Source: a virus
Length of the DNA: 44,209 bases
Reading direction: 5' to 3' (one strand)
Virus record (IMG/VR): IMGVR_UViG_3300031952_000034
Coordinates: 1-44,209 of that record
Shown: positions 29,548 to 38,341 of the stretch, piece after piece
How the letters are laid out: each line of letters opens with the position of its first letter
How positions within the stretch are numbered: the first letter of the stretch is position 1
Program-made: the position numbers and the translations under genes
The notes under the pieces: model-generated
Told to the model about the DNA's origin: nothing
Databases searched by the model: none
The model's input: the letters and a program-made list of their open reading frames with translations, nothing else

Positions 29548-29922
29548 ATGGTGGTTCCTTGCCCCCACTGCGGCGCTGAAGTAGGCGAACCATCATGCGT
29601 CGGCTGCCGACAAGCAGTACCCTTCTACGTTTGCGACGCCTGCAAAAAACAGTTCACAAACCCAAGGTTCATCAGCAGCGTCAAATGCTCCGCGTGCAAC
29701 AACTACATCTTTGAAGAATCATCTAAAAGCAACAGGCACCTAGTTGAAAAGTACGTGTGCCAAGTCTGCGGACACGTTGAGGCAAACCCCAAGTTCACGC
29801 ATGTTCACAGTTGCGAAGGATGCAAACCGCCATGTTGCAGCGAGTGCGGCGCGGCTCTGGCAACTAACAACTTACTAAGTTACTTCGTGTGCAGCGGTTG
29901 CGGAAAGCACACCGCAAAATAG
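29548..29922 (+). CDS. Multi-zinc-ribbon protein
   Basis: 124 residues with about nine Cys pairs: CPHCG, CVGC, CDAC, CSAC, CQVCG, CEGC, CSECG and CSGCG. At least four zinc ribbons in tandem, several with the N-P-(R/K)-F spacer (TNPRFISS, ANPKFTHV). It lies between protease and major capsid genes; the role may be in assembly or host-factor binding. Confidence 0.65.
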   Translation: MVVPCPHCGAEVGEPSCVGCRQAVPFYVCDACKKQFTNPRFISSVKCSACNNYIFEESSKSNRHLVEKYVCQVCGHVEANPKFTHVHSCEGCKPPCCSECGAALATNNLLSYFVCSGCGKHTAK

Positions 29923-30068
29923 TTTTGGAGCTCTGGAGTTTACCAGGTAACCTTAGTGTTACAATGAGCATAGAGGCGCGATGAAGCATCTCTCCCATGA
30001 CGCAGAAATGGGTAGCATGGGTTAAGCCCTTCGGGGCTGACACGCCCACAAAAAGAAAGGTGATTTAA
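29923..30068 (+). promoter_or_regulatory. Structured leader upstream of the major capsid gene
   Basis: This gap of about 150 bases has no convincing gene. It contains the near-palindrome TTTACCAGGTAA (about 29940), a CCCAT/ATGGG stem (29997-30012) and AGCCC-TTCG-GGGCT (30025-30038), a hairpin closed by the extra-stable C(UUCG)G tetraloop, 20 bases before the GGTGA ribosome site. It may be a processed 5' leader or a terminator that adjusts capsid expression. Confidence 0.5.
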
Positions 30069-31133
30069 ATACCAGAAAAAGAAGATAAAATGCCAACCAT
30101 CATAAGCGTAGACGAACTTGCAGAAAAAACAGCTAGAAAACTAGAAGAGAAAATGAAGCCCGCTGAGAAGCCAATAAGCCTCACTGAAACAAAAGAACCT
30201 GTAGCCTATAAGGAACAGGTTGCAGGCATGATCCGAGACATAAACTGTAGCTGGCGATGGAGCGGCGAAGACAAGGCTCGCGAAGCAAAGTATTTCGAGG
30301 CAATCGCCCCACTACAAGCTGGCAGCGCAGTGCCTGAAATCTGGGCGAAAGACGTGTTCAGATGTTGCCCCTACCCCGCAAGCGCCTTCTGGGACGCGCC
30401 GTTCATTAAGTGGCATGAAGACATACATGGCAAGCCAGGCGACACTATTCACGTTATCACCGTGCCACGCGCAACATGCGGAACTGCTGGATGCGCAGAA
30501 CCAGTGGCAGGAACATTAACGATTGGTGCCTGCGCTATCACTTTGGAAGAGTACCAGTGCAGCCAATACATTTGCAGAGACGACCTTGAAGACGTGGTTG
30601 AAGACACCATAACTGAACTGAACGAAAGCCTCATGGCATGTTTGGACACGTGCATCGACAACGCCTTCATAGCCAACATTCTAGATGGACCCGTCGGCGG
30701 CACATTAAACAAAACCACAGGCACCATGACTGGCAACACAATCGCTGAAGCAATCGGCAGCATGCGCAACGGAACATGCGAACCCGTGGCCCTCATCATC
30801 CACCCCGTCGTTGAAGCTAGCCTTATGCAAGACTCGCAGTTCGTGAACGCAGCCACGTTTGGAGATCGCAGCGTAATAACAGGCGGACACATAATCCAGT
30901 ATTTGGGCCTAGACATAGTTGTGGTTCCGAAAGGCAGCTTAAAGCCAGGTGTCGGCACGTACGCGAGCATTATGCTCAGTCGCTACGCAGTGCACGCAGC
31001 CAAGAAACGCGACCCGGTCATGGAACAGCAGTACTTGGTGCAGACCCAACGCAAATACATCTACGCTTCAGTGCGGTTCGGCAAATCTATCGTCTGCAGC
31101 GACGGTGTTTGGCTAATCTACACCGCCAAGTAA
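30069..31133 (+). CDS. Major capsid protein (HK97 fold)
   Basis: 354 residues if translation begins at ATA 30069, which lies five bases behind GGTGA; the first ATG (30090) is 26 bases from that site. N-terminal charged helix (VDELAEKTARKLEEKM), then a P-domain-like region (GDTIHVITVPRATCGTAGCA), helix EDTITELNESLMACLDTCID, and the A-domain stretch CEPVALIIHPVVEASLMQDS to GLDIVVVPKGSLKPG. Ends with RFGKSIVCSDGVWLIYTAK. Size, order after the protease and motifs support the major capsid protein. Many cysteines may stabilise the shell. Confidence 0.8.
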   Translation: MPEKEDKMPTIISVDELAEKTARKLEEKMKPAEKPISLTETKEPVAYKEQVAGMIRDINCSWRWSGEDKAREAKYFEAIAPLQAGSAVPEIWAKDVFRCCPYPASAFWDAPFIKWHEDIHGKPGDTIHVITVPRATCGTAGCAEPVAGTLTIGACAITLEEYQCSQYICRDDLEDVVEDTITELNESLMACLDTCIDNAFIANILDGPVGGTLNKTTGTMTGNTIAEAIGSMRNGTCEPVALIIHPVVEASLMQDSQFVNAATFGDRSVITGGHIIQYLGLDIVVVPKGSLKPGVGTYASIMLSRYAVHAAKKRDPVMEQQYLVQTQRKYIYASVRFGKSIVCSDGVWLIYTAK

Positions 31134-31160
31134 AATAGCACGGCAGAATCCGCAAACAAT

Positions 31161-31175
31161 CTTTCCCCTTTTTTT
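31161..31175 (+). terminator. Poly-T terminator after the capsid gene
   Basis: CTTTCCCC followed by seven T residues, 28 bases after the capsid stop. Archaeal termination needs only such a U tract. It separates the head operon from the glycosylation cassette. Confidence 0.5.
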
Positions 31176-31202
31176 CAGTTTGAATAATGGAGAAGTTGGA
31201 GA

Positions 31203-32465
31203 ATGGAAGTTAAACCAGACAGCAAAAAATTCAGAATCCTACAATTAAGCAACAGCGTGTGGGTTCCCAGCGGCTACGGAGTGCAAAGCAAGGGCACACT
31301 GTACGAATGGAACAAGTATTACGATGTGCGACAACTAGCCTTTTACGGGCTTGACGGCGCAACACTCAGTTTCAACGGGCTCCAAATCTATCCCACATTG
31401 TCTGGAGACCAACATGGCGACCGCACAGCCAGACTTATATTTCGCAACAGCCCGTGGAAGCCAGACCTCTTCGTTACTCTCTACGACATTTGGATGGGCG
31501 CATACGTTGACCCTTCAGACAAAACTCCGCAGGGTTTCCAGCCTATACATCCATACTGGGTTCCCATAGTCATGGTTGACCACGAACCAATTCCAGAAGC
31601 CACATTGATCCAAGCCGCAGTAGCCTACCGAGTAGTAACGCCAACCTTATTCGGCGTAGAACAATTCCGCAAATACAACGTTGACGCGTGGCACATTCCT
31701 TTCGGAGCCAACACAGAAACCTACGCGCCGCCTGAAAACAAGAAAGAATGCAAAACGTGGCTAAATGACCATAGCGTAGTTTTGGATCCGAATAACAACA
31801 CGCGCATTTCTGAAGACTCTTTCGTCATAGTAATGAACGGCGCAAACAAAGACGCTTATCGGAAAGGGTTTATGCGCATGTTCAGCGCCATCCAAATATT
31901 CCTGCATAACAATCCAGACGCAGAGAAGAACCTTCGCGTTTACGTGCACAGCTGGATGAAGCAGGCCCGCGACATTCCGCACGGCGCAAAGACCCTGCAC
32001 ATTCAACATTTGTGCCGAGGCACAGACGACTACCACAACTTATGCAGCGTGCCAGAGTCTGCGATGGCCAAAATATATGGTGCAGCCGACGTTTTCCTGC
32101 ATCTAAGCGAAGGCGGCGGCTTTGAAGTTCCAATTCTTGAAGCACTGTCATGCGGTGTGCCAGTGATTGGCAGCGACTTTGTAGGCATGGGCGAGCTCGT
32201 AGAAGGGCACGGCTGGAGTGTCCCGATGAAAACAAAGTATTTCAGCCCGCTAGACGCTTTGCAGGGCATAGCAGACGAGTATAAAGCTGCAGAAGCATTA
32301 GAAGATGCGTACAATCATCCTGAGAAGCGAATAAAGTTCGGGGAGGCTGGCCGACAGTTCGCGTTGGACTACGACTTCAAACATGTAAACGCTAAATGGA
32401 TCGAGTTTTTCGAGGACATACGCGGCGAAACAGGCTACACGCCTCTGGAGACCCGACTGCTATGA
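31203..32465 (+). CDS. GT4-like glycosyltransferase
   Basis: 420 residues. Two-lobe GT-B layout: N-terminal ILQLSNSVWVPSGYGVQSKG (with its Gly-rich loop), then MVDHEPIPEATLIQAAVAYR, and in the C-terminal lobe AKIYGAADVFLHLSEGGGFE followed by VPILEALSCGVPVIGSDF, the EX7E-type donor site near residues 295-325. Transfers a sugar to an acceptor glycan or protein. It begins a coupled four- to five-gene sugar cassette. Confidence 0.85.
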   Translation: MEVKPDSKKFRILQLSNSVWVPSGYGVQSKGTLYEWNKYYDVRQLAFYGLDGATLSFNGLQIYPTLSGDQHGDRTARLIFRNSPWKPDLFVTLYDIWMGAYVDPSDKTPQGFQPIHPYWVPIVMVDHEPIPEATLIQAAVAYRVVTPTLFGVEQFRKYNVDAWHIPFGANTETYAPPENKKECKTWLNDHSVVLDPNNNTRISEDSFVIVMNGANKDAYRKGFMRMFSAIQIFLHNNPDAEKNLRVYVHSWMKQARDIPHGAKTLHIQHLCRGTDDYHNLCSVPESAMAKIYGAADVFLHLSEGGGFEVPILEALSCGVPVIGSDFVGMGELVEGHGWSVPMKTKYFSPLDALQGIADEYKAAEALEDAYNHPEKRIKFGEAGRQFALDYDFKHVNAKWIEFFEDIRGETGYTPLETRLL

Positions 32466-34174
32466 AAACCATGGTAGCAGTCAAAGTTAAAGAAGTGGCC
32501 ATGTGGCTGCCGAGATTCCTGAGTTTGGTCGAGCAACTTGAAGACCCCATAGGCCGAGTAATATTCATGTACGGCGACAGCGTCGACCCCTCGCTGCGCA
32601 TGCTACAACATTACAAGCAAACCTCAAGGCACAAAGTTGAAGTCTACCATGAACCCTACCTTCCTACGCCCAGCCGAACAAACTATAACCTTGCCGCCAT
32701 AAAACGGGACATTCAACAGTTGCTCAAGCAAGGCGACGAAGACTACTACCTAAGCTTTGACCCAGACCTTGTCCAGTTTCCGCCTGACCTGATCAGCCAG
32801 TTACAACGAAGCGGCTACGACGTTGTCGCACCGATGGTTTGGATTGAAAAACGTGAAGTTCCAACGTTCTTTGACACTTACATGTTCCGCAAAGACGGTT
32901 GCATGTTCCACCTGTTCAGGCCGCCAGGACTCAACGCGACTGAACCTATCCCGATTGACTCTTTCGGCAATGTGTGTGGACTGAGAAAGCGAGAGGCAGA
33001 ACTGGCAGGCAAATACAGTAACCCCTACCCAAACATTCCATTCTGCAAGGGCCTGAAAGAACAAGGATTCACAATATATCTTGACCCGCGAGTGCACGTT
33101 TACCATGCTGACCTTGAATACTTCGGGATCATGCACTACCCGATAAATCACCCTTACAGTTTCGTGCCCTACATCACCTGCGACGGCAAAAAATATTCAA
33201 TGCACGAAGTCGGAGCCTACCGCTATCAGCTCGACCGGGAACTCTACGAAAAATGGTTTGACCAAAAGTTCCCTGAAGAAAGCAAGAACGTGCATGAATG
33301 GTGGAACAAACGGTCACTCTTAACAGCCAGCTACAAAGTGTTCAATGAAGCCCGATTTCTTGAGTACAGTCTCAAAAGCATTTACGATTATGTGGATCGC
33401 ATCGACATTGTTGAAGGCGCAATAGCAGACTCTCTTCAAAGAGCAAAAACTGACGGAAGCAGCAAAGACGGCACAGTAGACATTATCAAGAACTTCCCTG
33501 ACCCAGAAAAGAAAATCAGGTTGATACAGGGAAAATGGCACACTAGAGAAGAAATACAAACTAAACTGTTGGAAATCTGCGGCAGCAAATGGATGCTCTA
33601 CATTGACGGCGACGAGATCCTAGACCCGAAAGGCATGGACAAAGTCCGACAGTTCTGCGAAACCAACCAAGACGGCAAAATCGTCTATGCTCGACCAGAA
33701 CGTTTCTACAACTTCTGGCACGACTTCAAACACATCGCATACGTGATGAACCCGCTTAGTCCATGGGCACTGTATGGCGCACCACACGCCTTTCTAACTT
33801 GGACTGACATACCAGGCTTAAACTTCGCTCAGAAACACGAAATACCCATAGACGGCTTCGGCATTCCAGTAAGTCTTGACTACCCGCAATATCGAAAACG
33901 CCAGCAGGTTCTGGACGGCGTCAACGTTTACCATTTTGGCAACGCGAAAGGCGTGGAAGCCCTGAAATACAAGCTAACGCTGCGTGACGGCGCCGACAGA
34001 ATGGTTGGCGACGCAAAAGTAGACCCTTGGTTCAGCGGACTGATGCCTGAAGGGTTCATACTTGAACAGTTCAAAGATGAACTGCCTCTGGTTTTACATT
34101 CGCATCCTGACCACGACAAAGAGTTAATTCGCATCACAGAAACCGAACCCCTCTACAAGTTCGAAGTGGTGTGA
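32462..34174 (+). CDS. Two-domain glycosyltransferase (Anp1-like plus GT2)
   Basis: 570 residues from ATG 32462 in ATGA overlap. The N-terminal domain (1-275) has MYGDSVDPSLRMLQHYKQTS, then DEDYYLSFDPDLVQFP with a DxD-like site near 98, and resembles Anp1/GT62-type enzymes. The second domain (about 285-480) opens TASYKVFNEARFLEYSLKSI and bears DGDE near 381, the GT2 metal-binding site. Two glycosyltransferases in one chain suggest stepwise glycan building. Each domain assignment is from motif order. Confidence 0.8.
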   Translation: MKTMVAVKVKEVAMWLPRFLSLVEQLEDPIGRVIFMYGDSVDPSLRMLQHYKQTSRHKVEVYHEPYLPTPSRTNYNLAAIKRDIQQLLKQGDEDYYLSFDPDLVQFPPDLISQLQRSGYDVVAPMVWIEKREVPTFFDTYMFRKDGCMFHLFRPPGLNATEPIPIDSFGNVCGLRKREAELAGKYSNPYPNIPFCKGLKEQGFTIYLDPRVHVYHADLEYFGIMHYPINHPYSFVPYITCDGKKYSMHEVGAYRYQLDRELYEKWFDQKFPEESKNVHEWWNKRSLLTASYKVFNEARFLEYSLKSIYDYVDRIDIVEGAIADSLQRAKTDGSSKDGTVDIIKNFPDPEKKIRLIQGKWHTREEIQTKLLEICGSKWMLYIDGDEILDPKGMDKVRQFCETNQDGKIVYARPERFYNFWHDFKHIAYVMNPLSPWALYGAPHAFLTWTDIPGLNFAQKHEIPIDGFGIPVSLDYPQYRKRQQVLDGVNVYHFGNAKGVEALKYKLTLRDGADRMVGDAKVDPWFSGLMPEGFILEQFKDELPLVLHSHPDHDKELIRITETEPLYKFEVV

Positions 34175-34665
34175 TGCGGCTAAACCTGGGCTGCGGCGAA
34201 GACATAAGACCAGGCTACCTGAACGTAGACTTGAAGAAACGCGACGGCGTAGACCTTGTAGCAAACATCTTGACACTTTCGTTTCCGCCTCAAAGCTTCA
34301 CTGACATATTCATGGGCGACATCATTGAACATTTTTACCTGCCTCAAGCTGGAAAGCTGCTGCGAAACTGCTACGAATGGCTGAAGCCGCAGGGCACCAT
34401 CATGATTCACGGTCCAAACCTGCCTTTCCTAGCAAACAAACTTTCAGAGGGTGGCGACTACACTGATCTTGTCCATTTTGAAGCGCTCAAATGGCTTTAC
34501 GGAATCACGCCTGCAGGCGAAAGCGATTCGCCCTTCATGATTCACTATTGGAATTACAGCAAAGAAAGCCTGTCTCACCTCTTAAGAGAAGTCGGCTTCC
34601 GCATTGCAGCCACCGAAATTGACTGCGGAGGCTTCGGATTGTATGTTGCAGCGTTTAAACCGTAA
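34171..34665 (+). CDS. SAM-dependent methyltransferase
   Basis: 164 residues from GTG or the adjacent ATG. RLNLGCGEDIRPGYLNVDL is motif I with the following acidic residue, and MGDIIEHFYLPQAGKLLRNC is the usual helix after motif II of class I methyltransferases with a (D/G)xxEH signature. IMIHGPNLPFLANKL follows. It likely methylates a sugar or lipid-linked glycan, judging from its cassette. Confidence 0.8.
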   Translation: MMRLNLGCGEDIRPGYLNVDLKKRDGVDLVANILTLSFPPQSFTDIFMGDIIEHFYLPQAGKLLRNCYEWLKPQGTIMIHGPNLPFLANKLSEGGDYTDLVHFEALKWLYGITPAGESDSPFMIHYWNYSKESLSHLLREVGFRIAATEIDCGGFGLYVAAFKP

Positions 34666-34681
34666 ATGGAAAAGTGAAAGT

Positions 34682-34945
34682 ATGGAACTTGTAAAAAACG
34701 TCATGTTCGAGCAAGTGCAAACTCTCATCCAGCAGGGCGACACTGACGTAACCTTGAAAATGGGCTTAATCCTAATCGGCAAGCAAGGCAGCCTTGTGGT
34801 GTTGAGAGACGCAATTCACAAGCATCTTCAACAGTGCGGCGGACAACTTGTGTTCTACACCCTAAGTAGCCAACCCATGTACGTGGTGCACTTCAACGAC
34901 TTGAACCCAGAGAAACAAGCAACTATATTGAGGCGTAAAGAATGA
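34682..34945 (+). CDS. Small protein in the sugar cassette
   Basis: 87 residues from ATG 34682 behind GTGA. Reads VMFEQVQTLIQQGDTDVTLK, then LVVLRDAIHKHLQQCGGQLV and MYVVHFNDLNPEKQATILRR. A compact alpha/beta domain of unknown function. Overlaps the epimerase gene by ATGA. Confidence 0.55.
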   Translation: MELVKNVMFEQVQTLIQQGDTDVTLKMGLILIGKQGSLVVLRDAIHKHLQQCGGQLVFYTLSSQPMYVVHFNDLNPEKQATILRRKE

Positions 34946-35877
34946 AGGTTCTTGTAACTGGCACAACGGGCTTCGTTGGCAGTCAACTGGCGCCGCGACT
35001 GTCAAGCATGGGCCACGACGTTTACTGTTTGGAACGGTACATGTCAGGTCACTACACGCCAAACGGCAGAAAACAGTTCCAGACAGTCTACGCCAACCTA
35101 AACGATCACTATGCAATCAGAAACACGATTAAAACCGTTCAGCCTGAAATCATAATTCACCTTGCAGCCATAAGTCCCGTCGCATATTCCTATGACAGGC
35201 CCTCTGAGGTTCTTGAAACAAACTTCGTGGCAACCGTGAACCTTGCAGAAGCCGCGTTGCGCGACGACGACAACCTCCGACAGTTCATTTTCGCGGGCAC
35301 AAGCGAGTGCTATGGCAACCAAAAAGAGTTTCCAACAAAAGAAGACGCCCGTTTCTATCCTACCTCGCCCTACGCAGTTTCGAAACTTGCTGCAGTCAAC
35401 TATCTACAGTACATGCACATCGCATACAACTTTCCAGCAACAATCATCTTTCCCTTCAACACTTACGGTCGCGGGCACAGCAAATTCTTTGTTGTCGAAA
35501 GAATCTTGAGTCAAATGCTGAACGGCGAAAAAGAAGTGCACTTGGGCGATCCTGAACCTGTACGCGACTTTCTATATGGGACTGACCATGTTGAAGGCTA
35601 CGTGAAAGCGTTAAACCATCCGAAAGCGGTTGGCGAAAGCTTCAACATTTGCACGGGAACTGGCATTAAAATCTCTGAACTTGCGAAGAAATGTGTGGAA
35701 ATGACGGGTTTTCAAGGCGACGTTGTCTGGAGCACGATTCCAAGGCGTCCTTTAGACATCTACACGCTTATTGGAGACAACTCGAAGGCAAGGAACGTTC
35801 TGGGATGGACGCCGACTGTAAGTTTGGACGAAGGGTTGAAAATGACGATTGAAGGGTTGAAAGAAAATGGCGGTTAG
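34942..35877 (+). CDS. NAD-dependent sugar epimerase/dehydratase (extended SDR)
   Basis: 311 residues. TGTTGFVG (residues 6-13) is the dinucleotide-binding loop; HLAAISPVAYS and FAGTSECYGNQKEFPT match the extended SDR pattern; the catalytic Tyr-x3-Lys is YAVSK near 144. IIFPFNTYGRGH and RDFLYGTDHVEGYVKAL complete the domain. It resembles GDP-mannose 4,6-dehydratases and UDP-glucose 4-epimerases, making a nucleotide sugar for the neighbouring transferases. Substrate not determined. Confidence 0.88.
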   Translation: MKVLVTGTTGFVGSQLAPRLSSMGHDVYCLERYMSGHYTPNGRKQFQTVYANLNDHYAIRNTIKTVQPEIIIHLAAISPVAYSYDRPSEVLETNFVATVNLAEAALRDDDNLRQFIFAGTSECYGNQKEFPTKEDARFYPTSPYAVSKLAAVNYLQYMHIAYNFPATIIFPFNTYGRGHSKFFVVERILSQMLNGEKEVHLGDPEPVRDFLYGTDHVEGYVKALNHPKAVGESFNICTGTGIKISELAKKCVEMTGFQGDVVWSTIPRRPLDIYTLIGDNSKARNVLGWTPTVSLDEGLKMTIEGLKENGG

Positions 35878-36157
35878 AACAAGAACAGTTTGGAAGTTGA
35901 AGCGAGGAATCTATGAGGCTTGGGAAGGAGGCGAAGCGGAAGTCACAACGGGCGATACAGTGACGGTTGACAGTTTGTCAGGCACAGCAGCCGCCCTTTA
36001 CCGGGCTGCCTTCTGGAAAATGACTGACGGCATGGTCGTGACCGTCACATACGCTGATGTGTCGCCTAACACCAACAGAATCACAGTCGGCCAGTCAGGT
36101 GGAGTCAACGTTACTAACTGCAAATGCATCTACATGGTGTATGGTGTCAAAGCGTGA
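35867..36157 (+). CDS. Small virion protein, unknown
   Basis: 96 residues, overlapping the epimerase end. Beta-rich (VWKLKRGIYEAWEGGEAEVT, TDGMVVTVTYADVSPNTNRI). First gene of the connector/fibre block; the short beta-barrel-like composition suits a head decoration or neck protein. Confidence 0.55.
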   Translation: MAVRTRTVWKLKRGIYEAWEGGEAEVTTGDTVTVDSLSGTAAALYRAAFWKMTDGMVVTVTYADVSPNTNRITVGQSGGVNVTNCKCIYMVYGVKA

Positions 36158-36160
36158 GAG

Positions 36161-36532
36161 ATGGGACAAATGGCAACCATAACTTATGTTGACCTGCACG
36201 ACCTGTTGAACATCACGGTTGCGGACATAAGCGCGATAAACGCTGAGAAACTCATCGACTTAGCAGTTGACTGCCTCAACCTGTACGGTGCAGACTTGCC
36301 CAACATGACGGGAACGGCAGGCGTCAAAAGCCTCAGTTTAGAAAGCAAGGAGAAAGGCGCAGTCTTCATGGTTGCTCGCGCAGTCTACTACGGCTTCTAT
36401 AAAGGGTTGGACGTGGTGGGGATTTCAAGTCTTTCCGTGTCGTCGCCAGACGTGATGAGCAACTCTACAATTGCATCTGTCATCAAGGATGCTGGGCATT
36501 TGTTGTCGGAGGTTGACGTTGACGTTGGATAG
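36161..36532 (+). CDS. Head-tail connector (gp6-like) candidate
   Basis: 123 residues, or 120 from the ATG at 36170. Helical: YVDLHDLLNITVADISAINA, AEKLIDLAVDCLNLYGADLP, then KGAVFMVARAVYYGFYKGL and a C-terminal helix. This helix bundle and the position resemble head-tail adaptors that extend the portal. The family is inferred. Confidence 0.55.
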   Translation: MGQMATITYVDLHDLLNITVADISAINAEKLIDLAVDCLNLYGADLPNMTGTAGVKSLSLESKEKGAVFMVARAVYYGFYKGLDVVGISSLSVSSPDVMSNSTIASVIKDAGHLLSEVDVDVG

Positions 36533-36547
36533 GAGTTTCGAAACGAC

Positions 36548-36661
36548 GTGAAAGAGCCAGAATGGTTAACGGACAAGGTCAAAGCCAGATTTGACTCTAA
36601 AGTCTTCTTGGAAGATGGGGTTCGAGTTACGGTTTTGAAGCCGAAAAGCAGGTGCACATGA
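36548..36661 (+). CDS. 37-residue protein, unknown
   Basis: From GTG: MKEPEWLTDKVKARFDSKVF then LEDGVRVTVLKPKSRCT. Ends in an ATGA overlap with the beta-helix gene. No family. Confidence 0.45.
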   Translation: MKEPEWLTDKVKARFDSKVFLEDGVRVTVLKPKSRCT

Positions 36662-38106
36662 CCATGAAAATCACGGCAGGCGGAAAAGACACTGTGGGCG
36701 ACATGCACAGGGTAGTTCAGTCCATTCCAGCGAGTTACACGGTGTGGAAGGATGGAACGCAGGCAATAGCAGAATCCAACATGGAAGGCGGAACCGACTA
36801 CACGACGGGCACTGACGCGGTTGTGATTCAGAACGCGGTGGACGCGTCGCCCGCGACTGGCGGCAAAATAGTTTTGAATGCTCCGACCTTTGACCTTTAC
36901 AACTGGATAGACGTGAAGAACCTCAACAACTGCATCATAGACGGGTTAGGCGTTACCACGCTGAAACTTCAGAGCGACGCGATAGCCGCATTCAACAACA
37001 GCACAAGTGCGGTCACAAGTAACGTGACTATACAGAACTTGACGATTGACGGAAACTCCAAGAATAGTTTCTGCATTGCCCTTAACAACAACTGCACGCA
37101 CTATCGCCTATCAAATCTTTACATCAAGAATGGTGGGAGTCACCTCATCTATTCAGGGCCATCATACTATCTAACCATTGACAATTGTGTCTTTGACCAT
37201 AACGCCCTCTTAGCAGGAGCAGACATGGTTGCAGTAGGCGGAGAAGACCTTTTGATCTATGGCAACACCTTCATCAAGTCAGCAGGCAGTCTCGGCGGGG
37301 CTTGCTTAACGTCTGGAGGCATGAAACGAGCAAGAATACTGGGCAACAACTTCAAGATTAGCGACTTGTGTTACGCTTCGATCAGCCTCGAAAACAATTA
37401 TGGCGTCTTCAACGATGTAGTCATAAGCGACAACACTGTTTCTGCGGTTGCTGGGGACATCACGAAATACGGGGGCATGAATATTGGCAACTCGCTACTG
37501 CACTTGTTCGAAAATGCTGTGGTAACAAACAACATTATTGAGGGCGGAAGCGTCGTCGCAACTTACGTGTATGACTTAACCGTCAAGGGCAACCAAATGA
37601 GAAACAGCATTTACGGGCTTCTCGCCTCAAACAGTAAACGCATAATAATTTCAGACAACATTGTAAAAAACACGGGGATGGACTCGCCTGGTACAGGCGA
37701 CAAAAGCGGCATTTTCTTAACCGTTTGCGACACGGCAACCATAACCAACAATCTTGTCACGGACACTCAAGCTGGAGCTGCACGTACAACGCCATGGGGA
37801 ATAGACATTGGAGACGCAAGTTACACTTTGGTGGCGAACAACCGCGTAGAGAACTGCGGATGGTGCTTCGTTCCAGCAGACGGCATCGGCATAAGACTGA
37901 GAAATGGCGCCACGAGAAACGTGATCGCTGGCAACGTCGTTAAGGACAATAATGGGTGGGGAATCCAGTTAGACACGGGGGCTGTGGAAAACTTTGTGCA
38001 TGGCAACTTCGCGTGCAACAACACTACAGGCGCGTTAGGCGACTCTGGAACAGACACTTACAAGAGAGACAATTATGACGAATCGGGTTTAGTTGCCGAA
38101 ACTTGA
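36658..38106 (+). CDS. Parallel beta-helix tail-spike-like protein
   Basis: 482 residues from ATG 36658. A short N-terminal neck (VGDMHRVVQSIPASYTVWKD) precedes NAVDASPATGGKIVLNAPTF, then more than ten rungs of the right-handed beta helix (NNCIIDGLGVTTLKLQSD, NVTIQNLTIDGNSKNSFCIA, IIISDNIVKNTGMDS, NNRVENCGW). The layout equals NosD/pectate-lyase-like spikes that bind or degrade surface glycans. Catalytic residues cannot be assigned. Confidence 0.8.
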   Translation: MTMKITAGGKDTVGDMHRVVQSIPASYTVWKDGTQAIAESNMEGGTDYTTGTDAVVIQNAVDASPATGGKIVLNAPTFDLYNWIDVKNLNNCIIDGLGVTTLKLQSDAIAAFNNSTSAVTSNVTIQNLTIDGNSKNSFCIALNNNCTHYRLSNLYIKNGGSHLIYSGPSYYLTIDNCVFDHNALLAGADMVAVGGEDLLIYGNTFIKSAGSLGGACLTSGGMKRARILGNNFKISDLCYASISLENNYGVFNDVVISDNTVSAVAGDITKYGGMNIGNSLLHLFENAVVTNNIIEGGSVVATYVYDLTVKGNQMRNSIYGLLASNSKRIIISDNIVKNTGMDSPGTGDKSGIFLTVCDTATITNNLVTDTQAGAARTTPWGIDIGDASYTLVANNRVENCGWCFVPADGIGIRLRNGATRNVIAGNVVKDNNGWGIQLDTGAVENFVHGNFACNNTTGALGDSGTDTYKRDNYDESGLVAET

Positions 38107-38116
38107 GGTTGACTTT

Positions 38117-38338
38117 ATGGATAAGGCTGTTTGGGGCGAGCCACTACGCTGGGGGTTCTTCCGTTGGGGAGTCACGGTTATGACGTTTGATGTGGCTCTG
38201 GAACAACTCAAAAACGTGTCCCTTCGGGGAGGCGGGTTGGATCCGAACGTGGAAGGCACTGCCAGAGAAGGATACGCGCGGTTTCAGGTGTACCTTCCTT
38301 TGTTTGAAGATGCAAAAGTCAAGTTGGGCAAGGTGTAA
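38117..38338 (+). CDS. Small spike-associated protein
   Basis: 73 residues from ATG 38117, preceded by GAGGTTGA; a TTG at 38093 is possible. Trp-rich opening (MDKAVWGEPLRWGFFRWGVT) and a C-terminal beta stretch (GYARFQVYLPLFEDAKVKLG). Between the spike and fibre genes; perhaps a chaperone or spike adaptor. Confidence 0.5.
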   Translation: MDKAVWGEPLRWGFFRWGVTVMTFDVALEQLKNVSLRGGGLDPNVEGTAREGYARFQVYLPLFEDAKVKLGKV

Positions 38339-38341
38339 GGT

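Noticed and set aside
29923-30068. Possible tRNA before the capsid gene
   Set aside because: No cloverleaf, T-loop sequence or acceptor pairing could be drawn; only simple hairpins are seen.
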